Virus record (IMG/VR): IMGVR_UViG_3300020419_000021
Location: 1 to 49,510 of that record
Reading direction: 5' to 3' (one strand)
Source: a virus
Length of the DNA: 49,510 nt
Under the pieces are notes generated by a model. It saw only the letters and a list, made by a program, of their open reading frames with translations, searched no databases and was not told the DNA's origin. Made by a program: the position numbers and the translations under genes. Every line of letters begins with the position of its first letter. Within the stretch, counting starts at the first letter, position 1. Shown here in pieces: positions 29,846 through 38,919 of this stretch.

Positions 29846-32124
29846 TTAATTACCTTTTCGAGCATTTTATCAACGACTTGTTTTAACTTGGCTTCTGCCT
29901 CTTCTTTATATCGTTCCCTATATTTATCTATTGTGGACTCTGAAGCTGCCCACTCTTTTACATCTTTTTCAGTAGGTTCTTCTCGTTCTCTGTCTAAAAA
30001 GCCTTTTACTTTCTTTTTAGTAACCATTTCACCACTTCCAGGCTTAGATGGTGTATAGGAACCGTTTTCAAAACCATTATAACTTGGTTCTCCTGGTGTA
30101 ATAGTTGATGTATGTTTAGCATAATCTTGACCTATATCATAGGCGTCTTGTAAATCTTTTTTAAACTCTCCAAACATCTTCTTGTATTTTTGTGTGTGTT
30201 TACTAGGTTTTGTCTTAGCTCCCTTATCGCCAGGTGCTGGGTCGTTGTCATTCTTTGTTGTATCGGTATTCTTAAAGTGTGAAGCTCGTTTATCTTTTGT
30301 GTCTTTAGATAATGATTTATAGTATTTCTTTGGTTGAGTTCCATCTTTATCCTTTACATCTCTGTCCTGTGGTAATTCAGTCTTTTCTGAAACGGCTTCA
30401 AATCCATAGTCAACATTTAAGTCGTACTCTCTCATATCTACCTCTCTATCGGCGGCTATAGGAACACAATCCCATATCCACGCTTTGTGTAAATTGTTAT
30501 TAGTATCTTCTACAACAATATAATTAGTTCCTTTTCTAACCACTTTACCTTGTACATCTTCTTTGACATAATCAACCTTATCATTAATATTAAATATCAT
30601 ATCTCTAATATAAAGGTCTCTTAATTGTTGTTGTTCAAATTCTTCCATACTTGCAATCGGTTTTACATTTCTTTGATAGATATAATTAGCAGCCAATCTC
30701 ATACCTTTTCTAACACTCTTCATAATATTTTCTGCGTCAACACCACTAGGTAAACCTTTTCTAAAACTATCTAGGTCTCCTTTGGCAGCTGCAGCTCTCA
30801 TTTTACTTGCACTCATGCCTGTAGCACCTTCAGCGTCAGGATCCCTTTCACCGGCCGATAACACATTAATGTTATCAAAGTTGTAATAACCATGTCTTGA
30901 TTTTATATCATTGTATTTGTTTATGATAGTTTCAAATTCTCTTACTCTATCACTTCCTACTACCATAAAAATTTCTGTATATCCTTTTTTATATAAGATA
31001 GTACATATATCTAGTATCATATTTGTAGGATTTATTTCAATGTTTCTAGCATGTCTAGTAAACATTTTTTTCATTATAGAAAGTTTATCTCTAGGAGATA
31101 ACGGATTCTTTTTAGAGTCCTCACTTCTACTTAAATAAATTTTGTAATCATCTGCTCTTACACTTGCAACTTTATTAATTAACTTCTCATGTCCTATTGT
31201 TGGTGGATTAAATCTACCAAATGTAAATGCAATTGACTTTCTTCTTTGCTCGTGTATTTTTAAATCATCTATCTCATCATCTGTTACAACGCCATCATCT
31301 AAAATCTTTTTACACTTCTTATAGAATAACAAGTAATGATATTTTTCTAACATCTTATAGATTACATTTTTAGGTAATCTGTTTTTAATACCAAACTTTT
31401 GTATTTCATCTGGCGACATATCTTTATCAAAAGCAGCTCGTCTATCTGCGTCAACACCATCACCTATTTTTACAATTTGAGCAATACTATCTTCTATTTC
31501 TTCTAACTTATCTTTAATCTTTTCTTGTAGATTTAAAATATCATTAGGTTTTAATTCTTTTAATTCTGCATAATCAATAAGGTCTCTTTTTAATTCGCCT
31601 TTAATTACATCTAACTCTTGTACTTTTTTATTAAACTGGTCAATATAGTCATCAACATTAAATACAAAATCATCTGGTCTTTTTATAAATTTATTACCCT
31701 CTATATCATAAACTGCGTCAGCCTTTTTATTTTGGTCATCATAAGTTTCTTTATCTGTAATAAAATAATAGTTAACAGGATGCTTTGTACCAGGTATTAA
31801 TTTACCTTGTATGTTATTAGGATTTTTAGATGATAAAAATTGTTTAGATAATCTTTCTCGTTCTTCTTCTCTTTTATCTTCAGGCACATCAAATAAAACA
31901 TTGATATCTAAATCTGCGTCATTTCTATATCTATGTGTAAGAATAGAACCAATCAATGACATTTTTAAAACAGGATATTCTTTTTCAAATGTTTCTATCT
32001 GGTCATAAATCATCTTCTTGACACTAGGTTTTAAAGTAGGGTCGCTAGTATCAGAATTATTAAACACACCAGGTGCATAAGTTCTTCTTGGAATATCTAT
32101 GATACTTTCTTTAAAGGTTTTCAT
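29842..32124 (-). CDS. Two-headed nucleotidyltransferase (pol-beta-like plus NMNAT/PPAT-like)
   Basis: 760 aa from ATG 32124, chosen because it forms an ATGA overlap. The tag-like start is MKTFKESIIDIPRR. Residues about 50-125 look like a pol-beta-superfamily nucleotidyltransferase: SLIGS, then NDADLDINVLF with a DxD (Asp71/Asp73). Residues about 295-475 carry the cytidylyltransferase HxGH-type motif FGRFNPPTIGHEKL (302-315) and GMSASKMR (436-443), matching the SxTxxR site of NMN adenylyltransferases. An SH3-like segment (about 512-553) and a charged tail follow. It may transfer nucleotidyl groups in NAD or cofactor synthesis. The true substrates are unknown. Confidence 0.7.
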   Translation of the reverse strand: MKTFKESIIDIPRRTYAPGVFNNSDTSDPTLKPSVKKMIYDQIETFEKEYPVLKMSLIGSILTHRYRNDADLDINVLFDVPEDKREEERERLSKQFLSSKNPNNIQGKLIPGTKHPVNYYFITDKETYDDQNKKADAVYDIEGNKFIKRPDDFVFNVDDYIDQFNKKVQELDVIKGELKRDLIDYAELKELKPNDILNLQEKIKDKLEEIEDSIAQIVKIGDGVDADRRAAFDKDMSPDEIQKFGIKNRLPKNVIYKMLEKYHYLLFYKKCKKILDDGVVTDDEIDDLKIHEQRRKSIAFTFGRFNPPTIGHEKLINKVASVRADDYKIYLSRSEDSKKNPLSPRDKLSIMKKMFTRHARNIEINPTNMILDICTILYKKGYTEIFMVVGSDRVREFETIINKYNDIKSRHGYYNFDNINVLSAGERDPDAEGATGMSASKMRAAAAKGDLDSFRKGLPSGVDAENIMKSVRKGMRLAANYIYQRNVKPIASMEEFEQQQLRDLYIRDMIFNINDKVDYVKEDVQGKVVRKGTNYIVVEDTNNNLHKAWIWDCVPIAADREVDMREYDLNVDYGFEAVSEKTELPQDRDVKDKDGTQPKKYYKSLSKDTKDKRASHFKNTDTTKNDNDPAPGDKGAKTKPSKHTQKYKKMFGEFKKDLQDAYDIGQDYAKHTSTITPGEPSYNGFENGSYTPSKPGSGEMVTKKKVKGFLDREREEPTEKDVKEWAASESTIDKYRERYKEEAEAKLKQVVDKMLEKVIK

Positions 32125-32807
32125 CTTCTTCTTAATTTTCTTTCTGTCGCCATCCATCTTTTCGCTGTGTACGACTTAATTTTATTTGACAATAATTTTC
32201 TAACACTCTTACCTACTTTACTCATAACAATCGTTGTAAGTTCTTTATCATCTTTACTATTGTCAACAATTACCATATTTCCCATACCAAATAAATTTTG
32301 AAATCTACCTATATTACTTTGTACACCTTCCCAGGATTTTCTAGTAATATATTCTGGTACGCTTCTTTCTCTTTTAGCATTTCTATCTAAAGCGACCTGT
32401 AAACTCGTATTAACAAATATCATATAACAATCGTAACCCAATTGTCTTAATTGTGCTACTTGACTTTTAATTTTATCGTAATCTCTACCAGTACCATCAA
32501 CAACCATACCTAATCTACCTTTGATTGATAAGTCCATCATGCTACCAGTTGTTGCCTTTGCTCTTGCTCTTACTATATCTCTAGCTTCTTCTTCATCTTC
32601 AGGCATTTTAAGAGATAGATTATTTTTTTTCAATGCAACTTCAAAAGCATTATCAGAGTTTATCATTCTTAAACCTGTACCACCGAAAGAGCCTCTAGTT
32701 ACAAAAGTTTTACCTGAACCTGGACCACCTGCAAGGAAAAATGCCTTGAAGATATTAGGGTCGTATAGGCCTTCTTCTAAATATCTTATGTCGTCATATT
32801 TTTTCAT
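32121..32807 (-). CDS. P-loop kinase (polynucleotide/zeta-toxin-like)
   Basis: 228 aa. Walker A is FLAGGPGSGKTFVTR (about residues 24-38), followed by INSDNAFE, and the strand LGMVVDGTGRDYDKI (Walker B-like). Then YDCYMIFVNTSLQVALDRN leads to an arginine-rich lid-like segment (NAKRERSVPEYI). This is the plan of small ATP-dependent kinases such as the T4 PNK kinase domain or zeta-type enzymes. The start MKKYDDIRYLEEG is weakly like the head-targeting tag. Coupled on both sides by ATGA. Confidence 0.7.
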   Translation of the reverse strand: MKKYDDIRYLEEGLYDPNIFKAFFLAGGPGSGKTFVTRGSFGGTGLRMINSDNAFEVALKKNNLSLKMPEDEEEARDIVRARAKATTGSMMDLSIKGRLGMVVDGTGRDYDKIKSQVAQLRQLGYDCYMIFVNTSLQVALDRNAKRERSVPEYITRKSWEGVQSNIGRFQNLFGMGNMVIVDNSKDDKELTTIVMSKVGKSVRKLLSNKIKSYTAKRWMATERKLRRR

Positions 32808-33367
32808 TGTGTTTTATCTATAATAGTTTGTGCTATTTCCTCTGGTGTACCACCCTCTGCTTTTATGTTTATAATATCATCTTTGTAATAATATAAAAGT
32901 GGTTCTGTTTCTCTTTTAAATACTTTTAATCTATTTTTAATAATCTCTGGTTTATCGTCTGCTCTACCTCTTGCTGTCAATCTTCTTACAACTTCTTCCT
33001 CTGACACATCAAGAAATATTACATAATCATATTCAATATCTTTTTCTTCCATTGCTTTTGCTTGTTCAACATTTCTAGGAAAACCATCAAACACATAACC
33101 TTTTTGAGCGTCTGGTTTTTCTAATCTATCTTGTACAGCTTTAATAACAATAGGTGTAGGTGCAAATTCACCTTTTGATAATAAATCTTTTACTTTATCA
33201 TTTGTCTTTGCCAATTTTCTCATCATATCACCAGTATAAATGTGGGGTATGTCAAGTTTTTTTGTTATAATTTCTGAATAAGTTGATTTACCAGAACCTG
33301 GTCCACCTATCATTATGATTCTTCTTCTACCTAATGCTTCAAATATATAATCTTTAAAACTTTTCAT
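32804..33367 (-). CDS. Adenylate kinase-like enzyme with head-targeting-like N-terminus
   Basis: 187 aa from ATG 33367 (TAATG with the upstream gene). The first residues MKSFKDYIFEALGRR are extra to the normal family and resemble the T4 capsid tag, with FEA a possible cleavage site. The kinase follows: MIGGPGSGKST, IYTGDMMRKL, GYVFDGFPRNVEQA, and RLTARGRADDKPE (lid-side arginines). The short lid and lack of Cys suggest the short form of Adk. It interconverts AMP, ADP and ATP. Phage adenylate kinases are rare, which makes the tag notable. Confidence 0.85.
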   Translation of the reverse strand: MKSFKDYIFEALGRRRIIMIGGPGSGKSTYSEIITKKLDIPHIYTGDMMRKLAKTNDKVKDLLSKGEFAPTPIVIKAVQDRLEKPDAQKGYVFDGFPRNVEQAKAMEEKDIEYDYVIFLDVSEEEVVRRLTARGRADDKPEIIKNRLKVFKRETEPLLYYYKDDIINIKAEGGTPEEIAQTIIDKTQ

Positions 33368-34581
33368 TAATTCCAACCTTTTGGCATAGTAAAGTTTTGC
33401 CTACTAAATTCTAATCTATCTACAAGTTTAATTGCACCTGCAACTTTATCAACTGCAACATAACCCTCTGGTGCCGTAACTCTATAACCATTTGATGTTC
33501 TTAAAAAATTACCTATGCTTTGTATTTGATTCATTTTCTGTAATAAAGTATTTTTACAATTACCTAAAGTTATATGACTTGCAATTGCAAAATATAATGC
33601 TGTTCTGTTTCTGTCTATAAACTGTAAGTTATCTTTCTTTGCTTTAATAAATTTTTCTTTACCTCTAGGTGTTTTTCTTGAATCTATTTCCATATTAATA
33701 TAGTTTTCATAGTAATCTCTAAATTGTTTTTGCATGGTATTTACTTTTTCCATACCAGCATTTGAATTCTTTATGTAATAATTAAAATATGTTTTTAATC
33801 TATATCCTACTGATAATTCTTCTTGCGAGGACTTACTCATTAAATCTAAAATCGGACTTGCTTTTCTTAATGAACCTTCAGCCATTCTAATTTGAGAATC
33901 AAACTGTTTCAATTCTGCTGAGGTAAATGTAGAGGCGCCTGAAGTATCTTGATAACTTGCACTTGCTAAAAATATATTTCTACTACTAGAAGCTTTAACT
34001 GTACCAAAACTAGCGGATAAACTATTCATTTTTTTACCCGAATATTGAGTATGAAATACTATACCCATTTTTGCTTTAATAATTCTTCTACCTAAATCAC
34101 TCTTAATTGGTACTGCATATGTTATTGTATTAGGTGTAAATGACACCATTTTTTCACCATCTATAGTAATTGATTTTAGGTCATCTGTATATAATAAATC
34201 ACCTTGTAATATACCTTTAATATTTAATCTTGATAATTGAGCAAGACATACAGTTAACTTTTTCGCAACTTCACCACTATGATTTCTACGAATATCTGAT
34301 ACGGTATAATTTATTTTGGGAGTTACATTAAATACTGATTTAGTACCGACAAAGAATTTGCCGTTTTCTGGATTGATACCACAAATAATAGCAGGCGCAC
34401 CGTCCCACTTTACGGTAATATTAGTCTTAGCACCACTATTACCAGCCAGCATATTTCTAACTGACTTTAAAAAGTTTATTGCGTTATCTCCACCTTTAGA
34501 ACCTCTGTTAATTATATCGTCTTCTAAATGTTCTAAATGTGTATTTTTATCTTGGGTTTGAAACCCTTTAAAACTAAACAT
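33367..34581 (-). CDS. Predicted ligase-like nucleotidyltransferase (DUF6267-like)
   Basis: 404 aa. The ligase-superfamily motif I is ITVKWDGAPAIICGI, with Lys58-x-Asp-Gly as the candidate nucleotidyl-lysine. Motif III-like GILQGDLLYTDD (about 123-134), motif IV-like VSFTPNTITYAVP (about 146-158) and motif V-like IKAKMGIVFHT (about 168-178) follow in order. The C-terminal 200 residues are helical and unassigned. The start MFSFKGFQTQDKN resembles the targeting tag. I recall this family (DUF6267) in T4-like marine phages. RNA or DNA sealing, or RNA capping-type chemistry, is possible. Both early (P6) and late boxes lie upstream. Confidence 0.65.
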   Translation of the reverse strand: MFSFKGFQTQDKNTHLEHLEDDIINRGSKGGDNAINFLKSVRNMLAGNSGAKTNITVKWDGAPAIICGINPENGKFFVGTKSVFNVTPKINYTVSDIRRNHSGEVAKKLTVCLAQLSRLNIKGILQGDLLYTDDLKSITIDGEKMVSFTPNTITYAVPIKSDLGRRIIKAKMGIVFHTQYSGKKMNSLSASFGTVKASSSRNIFLASASYQDTSGASTFTSAELKQFDSQIRMAEGSLRKASPILDLMSKSSQEELSVGYRLKTYFNYYIKNSNAGMEKVNTMQKQFRDYYENYINMEIDSRKTPRGKEKFIKAKKDNLQFIDRNRTALYFAIASHITLGNCKNTLLQKMNQIQSIGNFLRTSNGYRVTAPEGYVAVDKVAGAIKLVDRLEFSRQNFTMPKGWN

Positions 34582-34602
34582 TTTTCTCTCTCATTTTTAC
34601 CC

Positions 34603-34631
34603 ATTATACTATAAATTGTGTGGTTTGGCAA
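34603..34631 (-). promoter_or_regulatory. Sigma70-like promoter P6 with hairpin at -35
   Basis: On the minus strand TTGCCA (34631-34626), 17-nt spacer, TATAAT (34608-34603). The -35 box sits within a GTGGTT / AACCAC hairpin with a 4-nt loop (34620-34635). Start near 34596, ahead of ATG 34581. Confidence 0.65.
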
Positions 34632-34666
34632 CCACTTTTCAATCAATTCATCAACAAATATACAAC

Positions 34667-34674
34667 TATTTATA
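34667..34674 (-). promoter_or_regulatory. T4-type late promoter box
   Basis: TATAAATA on the minus strand, starting immediately past the stop codon of the 423-aa gene. With P6 downstream, the ligase-like gene would have both early and late promoters. Confidence 0.55.
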
Positions 34675-35946
34675 TTAATTTTTAGCTAAGCCGTTGTATT
34701 TTACAGCAAGGTTGAAGAATTGACCTAATTTGTGTTGTACACCAACCTTATTAGACCTTACTGCCATGTTCATAGTACCTATTTCCTGTCTGCCCTCATA
34801 TAAAATCAAGTCAAAATTTTGTTTAGATGTTTTAGAGGTCTTTGCCACCACATTGGTTGCTCTTGCTAGTAAAACATTTAATTGATTAGCGTCTTTGACT
34901 TCTTGATATTGATTACCTACAGCCTTAATAATAATTACAGGTACATCTGATTGTTTTAAAATACTCTCTCTGCAAAACTTGATAAATTTTGGTAAACTTT
35001 TAGTCATTATATAGCCTAGATAGTTTCTAATTATAGCCAAGTTTGCGTCATAATATTGTTCGTATTTTTGAGGATACTGTTTTTCAAATTGTTCTAAAAT
35101 AGATAAAGTATTACCTCTTGTTGCTACATCATAGTCTGCACTCGTTATACCAGGTATATTAGAGTATGTTTCTTTATACAAAATACTTTTTAATTTTCTA
35201 ACTGATTCATTTGCCTGTGTTTCAAAACCATTAATTATAACATTAACATAAGTATTTAATAATGGTTCTTTTGATGAGCTTGAACCAGCCTTCAAACTAA
35301 CACCTAATAGTTTTTTTGGTGTAAATTCTATAACTATATCTGCCGGAGAATTACCTGGTACTCCTGGTGGTTTTGCTCTATAAGTCCAATATACTTTTTT
35401 AACTCTTTGTGTTCTCTTTACATCTTTTAAATATTTTAATATGGCAAATGCGTTATTCATTTTCTCTTTAAATAAAGAGCTATCTGGCATTTTTTCAATA
35501 AAATCTAAACCTGCTTTTTCATCTTGCGTTGTTACATAACAAGTTTGTCCTTTAGGTAATTTTAATATTTTTTGATATGCTTTGTTAATATCAGTTTCAT
35601 TTATATTATTAATAAACATTAAACAAGGCATTAACTCTGTTATTGTAGAGTTTAAAGTGGTCTCTGTCATACCACCAGATTTTGGTTTATAAACTAATCT
35701 GATTAATGAACCACCAACAAACTGAAACTCTGTAATATCTTCACTTGATAAACTAGTTTTAGTTTGTTTAAAAGGAACCTTTTTAGCTTTTAACTGTGCC
35801 TGTACAACTCTTCTAGTACCGTTTCTATCAGTAGAACGCAAATAGAAAACCGTTGCTGTTTTAGTAGATTTCTTTTTATTCTCTTCTAATACAGCACTAC
35901 CTCTGGCAGCTAACTCTGTTAAAAATTTTAATTGTTTTGGATTCAT
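34675..35946 (-). CDS. Late protein with PD-(D/E)XK-nuclease-like core
   Basis: 423 aa. The central part has PADIVIEFTPKKLLGVSLKA (about 200-225), then SSSSKEPLLNTYV. A buried Asp in one strand followed by a strand ending S-x-K resembles a PD-(D/E)XK nuclease core. The N-terminal 190 residues and C-terminal half are mixed and unassigned. A late box (35962-35969) and GAGGT ribosome site precede ATG 35946, so it is late and may be a virion protein. It could be an injected nuclease, but the fold call is tentative. Confidence 0.5.
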   Translation of the reverse strand: MNPKQLKFLTELAARGSAVLEENKKKSTKTATVFYLRSTDRNGTRRVVQAQLKAKKVPFKQTKTSLSSEDITEFQFVGGSLIRLVYKPKSGGMTETTLNSTITELMPCLMFINNINETDINKAYQKILKLPKGQTCYVTTQDEKAGLDFIEKMPDSSLFKEKMNNAFAILKYLKDVKRTQRVKKVYWTYRAKPPGVPGNSPADIVIEFTPKKLLGVSLKAGSSSSKEPLLNTYVNVIINGFETQANESVRKLKSILYKETYSNIPGITSADYDVATRGNTLSILEQFEKQYPQKYEQYYDANLAIIRNYLGYIMTKSLPKFIKFCRESILKQSDVPVIIIKAVGNQYQEVKDANQLNVLLARATNVVAKTSKTSKQNFDLILYEGRQEIGTMNMAVRSNKVGVQHKLGQFFNLAVKYNGLAKN

Positions 35947-35961
35947 GCCCCACCTCTACAC

Positions 35962-35969
35962 TATTTATA
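35962..35969 (-). promoter_or_regulatory. T4-type late promoter box
   Basis: TATAAATA on the minus strand 16 nt before the 423-aa gene. It is flanked by the inverted repeat ACACT / AGTGT. Confidence 0.65.
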
Positions 35970-35993
35970 GAAGTGTGGCAATAGTAATTTAGG

Positions 35994-36278
35994 TTATTCT
36001 ATGTGGCCTGCAGCTATGTAATTCCAAAACATTTTAGGTATTCCACCATTGACTTGCCAAACCTTATGTTTATCTTGAAACTCTGCTAATTTTCTAGCGT
36101 CTTCTTCAAAGAAATATTTACCTACAATGTTGCCTGTGGGGTGTTCAACAACATTCCAAATAATTTTCTTGCCTTCTTTACTCATTTCTGTAGAATATGA
36201 CAATTTTTTCCTCATTGTTTTTGGTGGCCTCTTATCGCCTTTGTGAAATCTTACCTTTTGTGTTCTCTTTTTCGTCAT
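35994..36278 (-). CDS. Small basic conserved phage protein
   Basis: 94 aa. Basic N-terminus (TKKRTQKVRFHKGDKRPPKT), then a beta-type segment (KIIWNVVEHPTGNIVGKYFF) and an aromatic C-terminus (GGIPKMFWNYIAAGH). No enzyme motif. It overlaps the helicase stop by 4 nt (ATGA). A nucleic-acid-binding partner of the replisome is possible from the charge and position only. Confidence 0.55.
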   Translation of the reverse strand: MTKKRTQKVRFHKGDKRPPKTMRKKLSYSTEMSKEGKKIIWNVVEHPTGNIVGKYFFEEDARKLAEFQDKHKVWQVNGGIPKMFWNYIAAGHIE

Positions 36279-37642
36279 AATTTAAAGTCTGAAAACTTAT
36301 CGTAAGCGTCTTCTTTTTCTGCTACCTGATTAGCGTCAACTATATCATTAGCCTTTTGTTGAACATCATATAATCTCATTTTTGCTCTATCAACACCAAC
36401 AATAAATGCTCTGTTAATACTAGGGTCATTATATCTGTTTTTCAACTGTTTAACTTTCATCTGACCTAATGCTTCTAACTCTTCGTTTGATATTAAAGCA
36501 AACATAAAGTCGGCAGTCGCTGGAAGGCCAAAAGATTCAGAGGTATCTTCAAGACCAATATCACTTGATACGAAACCAGTTCTTGTAGTTTGTGTAGCAG
36601 AAAATATTGGTACATCAAATTCTACAGCTAAACCTCTTAACTCTTCAGCGATTGCCTTTACATAAAAGTATGATGAAATATTGCCACCTTTAAATCTACT
36701 TGAAGCACATATGTTCAAATAATCAATAAAGATAACATCTGGCCTAAAGGACTTCTTTAGAGCAAGCTCGTTCATTAACGACTTAAAATGTCCACTATGA
36801 GCAGACGCCGTTGGATATTCTTTAACAATGAGTTGACCTTGAGTCTTCTCTCTTAAATTTTTCATTTTACCATCATATAATTGTTTAGGCATATCATGTA
36901 GGTCTTCCATTGTAACATCTAATAAGTTGGCGTCAATTCTTTCTGCAATTCTTTCCTCTGCCATCTCTAAAGTAATATACAATACATTAAGACCTTGCAA
37001 CAAATAACTTGAAGCAACATGACACATAAACAAAGATTTACCAACACCAGTACCAGCAAGAGCAATATTTAAAGTCTTACTAGGAACACCACCTTTGGTA
37101 ATTCTATTCATATAATCTAAATCAAACTGATATCTTTTTTCTTTTGTATGATAAAATTTAAATCTGGCCTCTGCGTCTTCAATATAATCGTGACCAACTG
37201 ACTTGTCAAATGATACTGCTAATGCTTCTGATAAGATATGTGGTATTGCTTCTGCGTTTCTTTCTTTATCTTTCTTATCAAGTATTTTGATACCACTTAA
37301 TACTGCATTATGAACAGCACGGTCTTTACAAAACTTTTCTGTTGTTTCTACTAACCATTGTTCATCTGATTCAGTATTCTCAACACTATTTACATAATCT
37401 TTTAAGTGTGTTAATTCTTCTTCATTAATATCTTTTCTTGAACCAAGTTCAATAAGCATTGCGTCTTTTGTAGGTAAATTATTATACTTTTCTACAAACT
37501 TAAATATTTCACCAAACAATAATTGTTCAACACGATTGCCAAAGTATTCTTCTTTAATAAAAGGTAAAACTTTTCTAGTGTAATCTTCTCTATAAAATAA
37601 ACTAGATATTATTGTATTTTCAATTCGTGATTGCTGTACCAT
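36275..37642 (-). CDS. DnaB-like replicative helicase (gp41-like)
   Basis: 455 aa, normal for the T4 gp41 family. The N-terminal helical domain (about 1-160) is followed by the RecA-like ATPase with Walker A ALAGTGVGKSLFMCH. Then come VLYITLEMAEERIAERID, Walker B VIFIDYLNIC, and the conserved SATQTTRTGF and DTSESFGLPATADF segments. It unwinds DNA 5'-3' at the fork with the primase encoded at 16512-17510. No intein. It follows uvsX in the P7 operon, as in T4 gene order. Confidence 0.92.
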   Translation of the reverse strand: MVQQSRIENTIISSLFYREDYTRKVLPFIKEEYFGNRVEQLLFGEIFKFVEKYNNLPTKDAMLIELGSRKDINEEELTHLKDYVNSVENTESDEQWLVETTEKFCKDRAVHNAVLSGIKILDKKDKERNAEAIPHILSEALAVSFDKSVGHDYIEDAEARFKFYHTKEKRYQFDLDYMNRITKGGVPSKTLNIALAGTGVGKSLFMCHVASSYLLQGLNVLYITLEMAEERIAERIDANLLDVTMEDLHDMPKQLYDGKMKNLREKTQGQLIVKEYPTASAHSGHFKSLMNELALKKSFRPDVIFIDYLNICASSRFKGGNISSYFYVKAIAEELRGLAVEFDVPIFSATQTTRTGFVSSDIGLEDTSESFGLPATADFMFALISNEELEALGQMKVKQLKNRYNDPSINRAFIVGVDRAKMRLYDVQQKANDIVDANQVAEKEDAYDKFSDFKL

Positions 37643-37943
37643 TCTCTACCTTTTCTGCTAAAAGTTCTACTAAAATATCACCGATAAAATCTATGAATTT
37701 GTTATCTTCTAAATCAACATTGTTTGGATTTCTGTCAACAACATAATCAAACTTCATAGGTAATTTACCATCAGGATTCTCATTCTCAGCAAATCCTACT
37801 TTGCCATAGTGATAAATTATATCTTTGAATTTACCTTTTGTTATTTTTATACAAGAGTAATCTTTATCATCTCTTTGTACAAAAACAAAAGGTTTATTGT
37901 TCGTCTTGTCCGTATGTGAATTTCTTTTGGGTATATTCATCAA
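37620..37943 (-). CDS. Conserved small protein between uvsX and gp41
   Basis: 107 aa from ATG 37943, which overlaps uvsX by 50 nt. A shorter, non-ATG start soon after the uvsX stop is possible. The conserved part reads [20 protein letters not shown], then [20 protein letters not shown] and [11 protein letters not shown], ending in a helix. Placed between recombinase and helicase, where T4 has gene 40. I see no similarity to gp40, which is a membrane protein. Role unknown. Confidence 0.6.
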   Translation of the reverse strand: MMNIPKRNSHTDKTNNKPFVFVQRDDKDYSCIKITKGKFKDIIYHYGKVGFAENENPDGKLPMKFDYVVDRNPNNVDLEDNKFIDFIGDILVELLAEKVENGTAITN

Positions 37944-38919
37944 TTTGTTTTAGTATCTCCGTTGTAAAATATTTTTCAGCGTTCTCATTTATTTGTTTAC
38001 CAAATACTTTCGTACCATCAGGCATTTCAAATCTTGTAGATACTTTCTTAAATATACCTGCCTCTTCAGCAAGTTCTAAAAGTCCGTAATGTCTATCAAG
38101 ACCATCTTTGTATGATAGTCTTACATCTATTTGAGCATTCTCTTTTGTTATTCTTGATTTATAATTTTTACAATGTATGATATTACCAACTACCTCGGTG
38201 CCGTCTTTGTCTTTTCTTTTACCAAGATAGATAATTGATGAAGCAGCGTATTTCAAACCTGAACCACCACCCATTTCTTTTTGAGGAAACATAGAACCAA
38301 TTACATCATAGGTGTGATTGGTCATAATCATAGGAACATTTGCTTGTCCTAATTTAAGTGTTAAAACTCTAAATGTAGATTTGACAATTTGCGACCTTGT
38401 CATATCTCTTGTTTCTTTACCAGCAGCTGTGTCTTCCATTTCTTTTGTAGTAGATAACATACCTAAACTATCTAATACAAACAACATAGGTTTTCTACTT
38501 GCCTCTGGTTGTTCTAAATATTTGTCTATAACTTTTATTGATTGATTTCTAAATTCTTGTACAGTTGAAACAGGCATTACCACCAATCTTTTACTATCAA
38601 CACCTCTACTCTCAATCATATTTTTAGAGATAGCATTTTCTGATTCAAAGTATATTACACCTGCGTCTTTATCATTATCCAAAAATGACTTTACTACACC
38701 TAATGCAAAGAATGTTTTTCCTGTGGCAGCCTCACCTGCAATTGCTGTAATACGATTACCTGGTAAACCACCGTGAATTGAACCTGATAGAAGAGCATTG
38801 AAAGAATAAGAACCTGTATCTATAAACGAATCTACATCACCACCTGTAATGCCTTCACTTGCTAAACCAGCATATTCATTACCAGTTTGTTTAATTATGT
38901 CCTTTAAAAAGTCGCTCAT
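37894..38919 (-). CDS. uvsX: RecA-like recombinase UvsX
   Basis: 341 aa. Walker A is [15 protein letters not shown] (about residues 56-70) and Walker [12 protein letters not shown] (about 144-154). These are followed by [20 protein letters not shown] and [15 protein letters not shown], the DNA-binding loop region of UvsX. It forms filaments on ssDNA for recombination-dependent replication and repair. GGAG lies 8 nt upstream of the ATG. Promoter P7 drives it together with the small gene and gp41. Confidence 0.92.
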   Translation of the reverse strand: MSDFLKDIIKQTGNEYAGLASEGITGGDVDSFIDTGSYSFNALLSGSIHGGLPGNRITAIAGEAATGKTFFALGVVKSFLDNDKDAGVIYFESENAISKNMIESRGVDSKRLVVMPVSTVQEFRNQSIKVIDKYLEQPEASRKPMLFVLDSLGMLSTTKEMEDTAAGKETRDMTRSQIVKSTFRVLTLKLGQANVPMIMTNHTYDVIGSMFPQKEMGGGSGLKYAASSIIYLGKRKDKDGTEVVGNIIHCKNYKSRITKENAQIDVRLSYKDGLDRHYGLLELAEEAGIFKKVSTRFEMPDGTKVFGKQINENAEKYFTTEILKQIDEYTQKKFTYGQDEQ

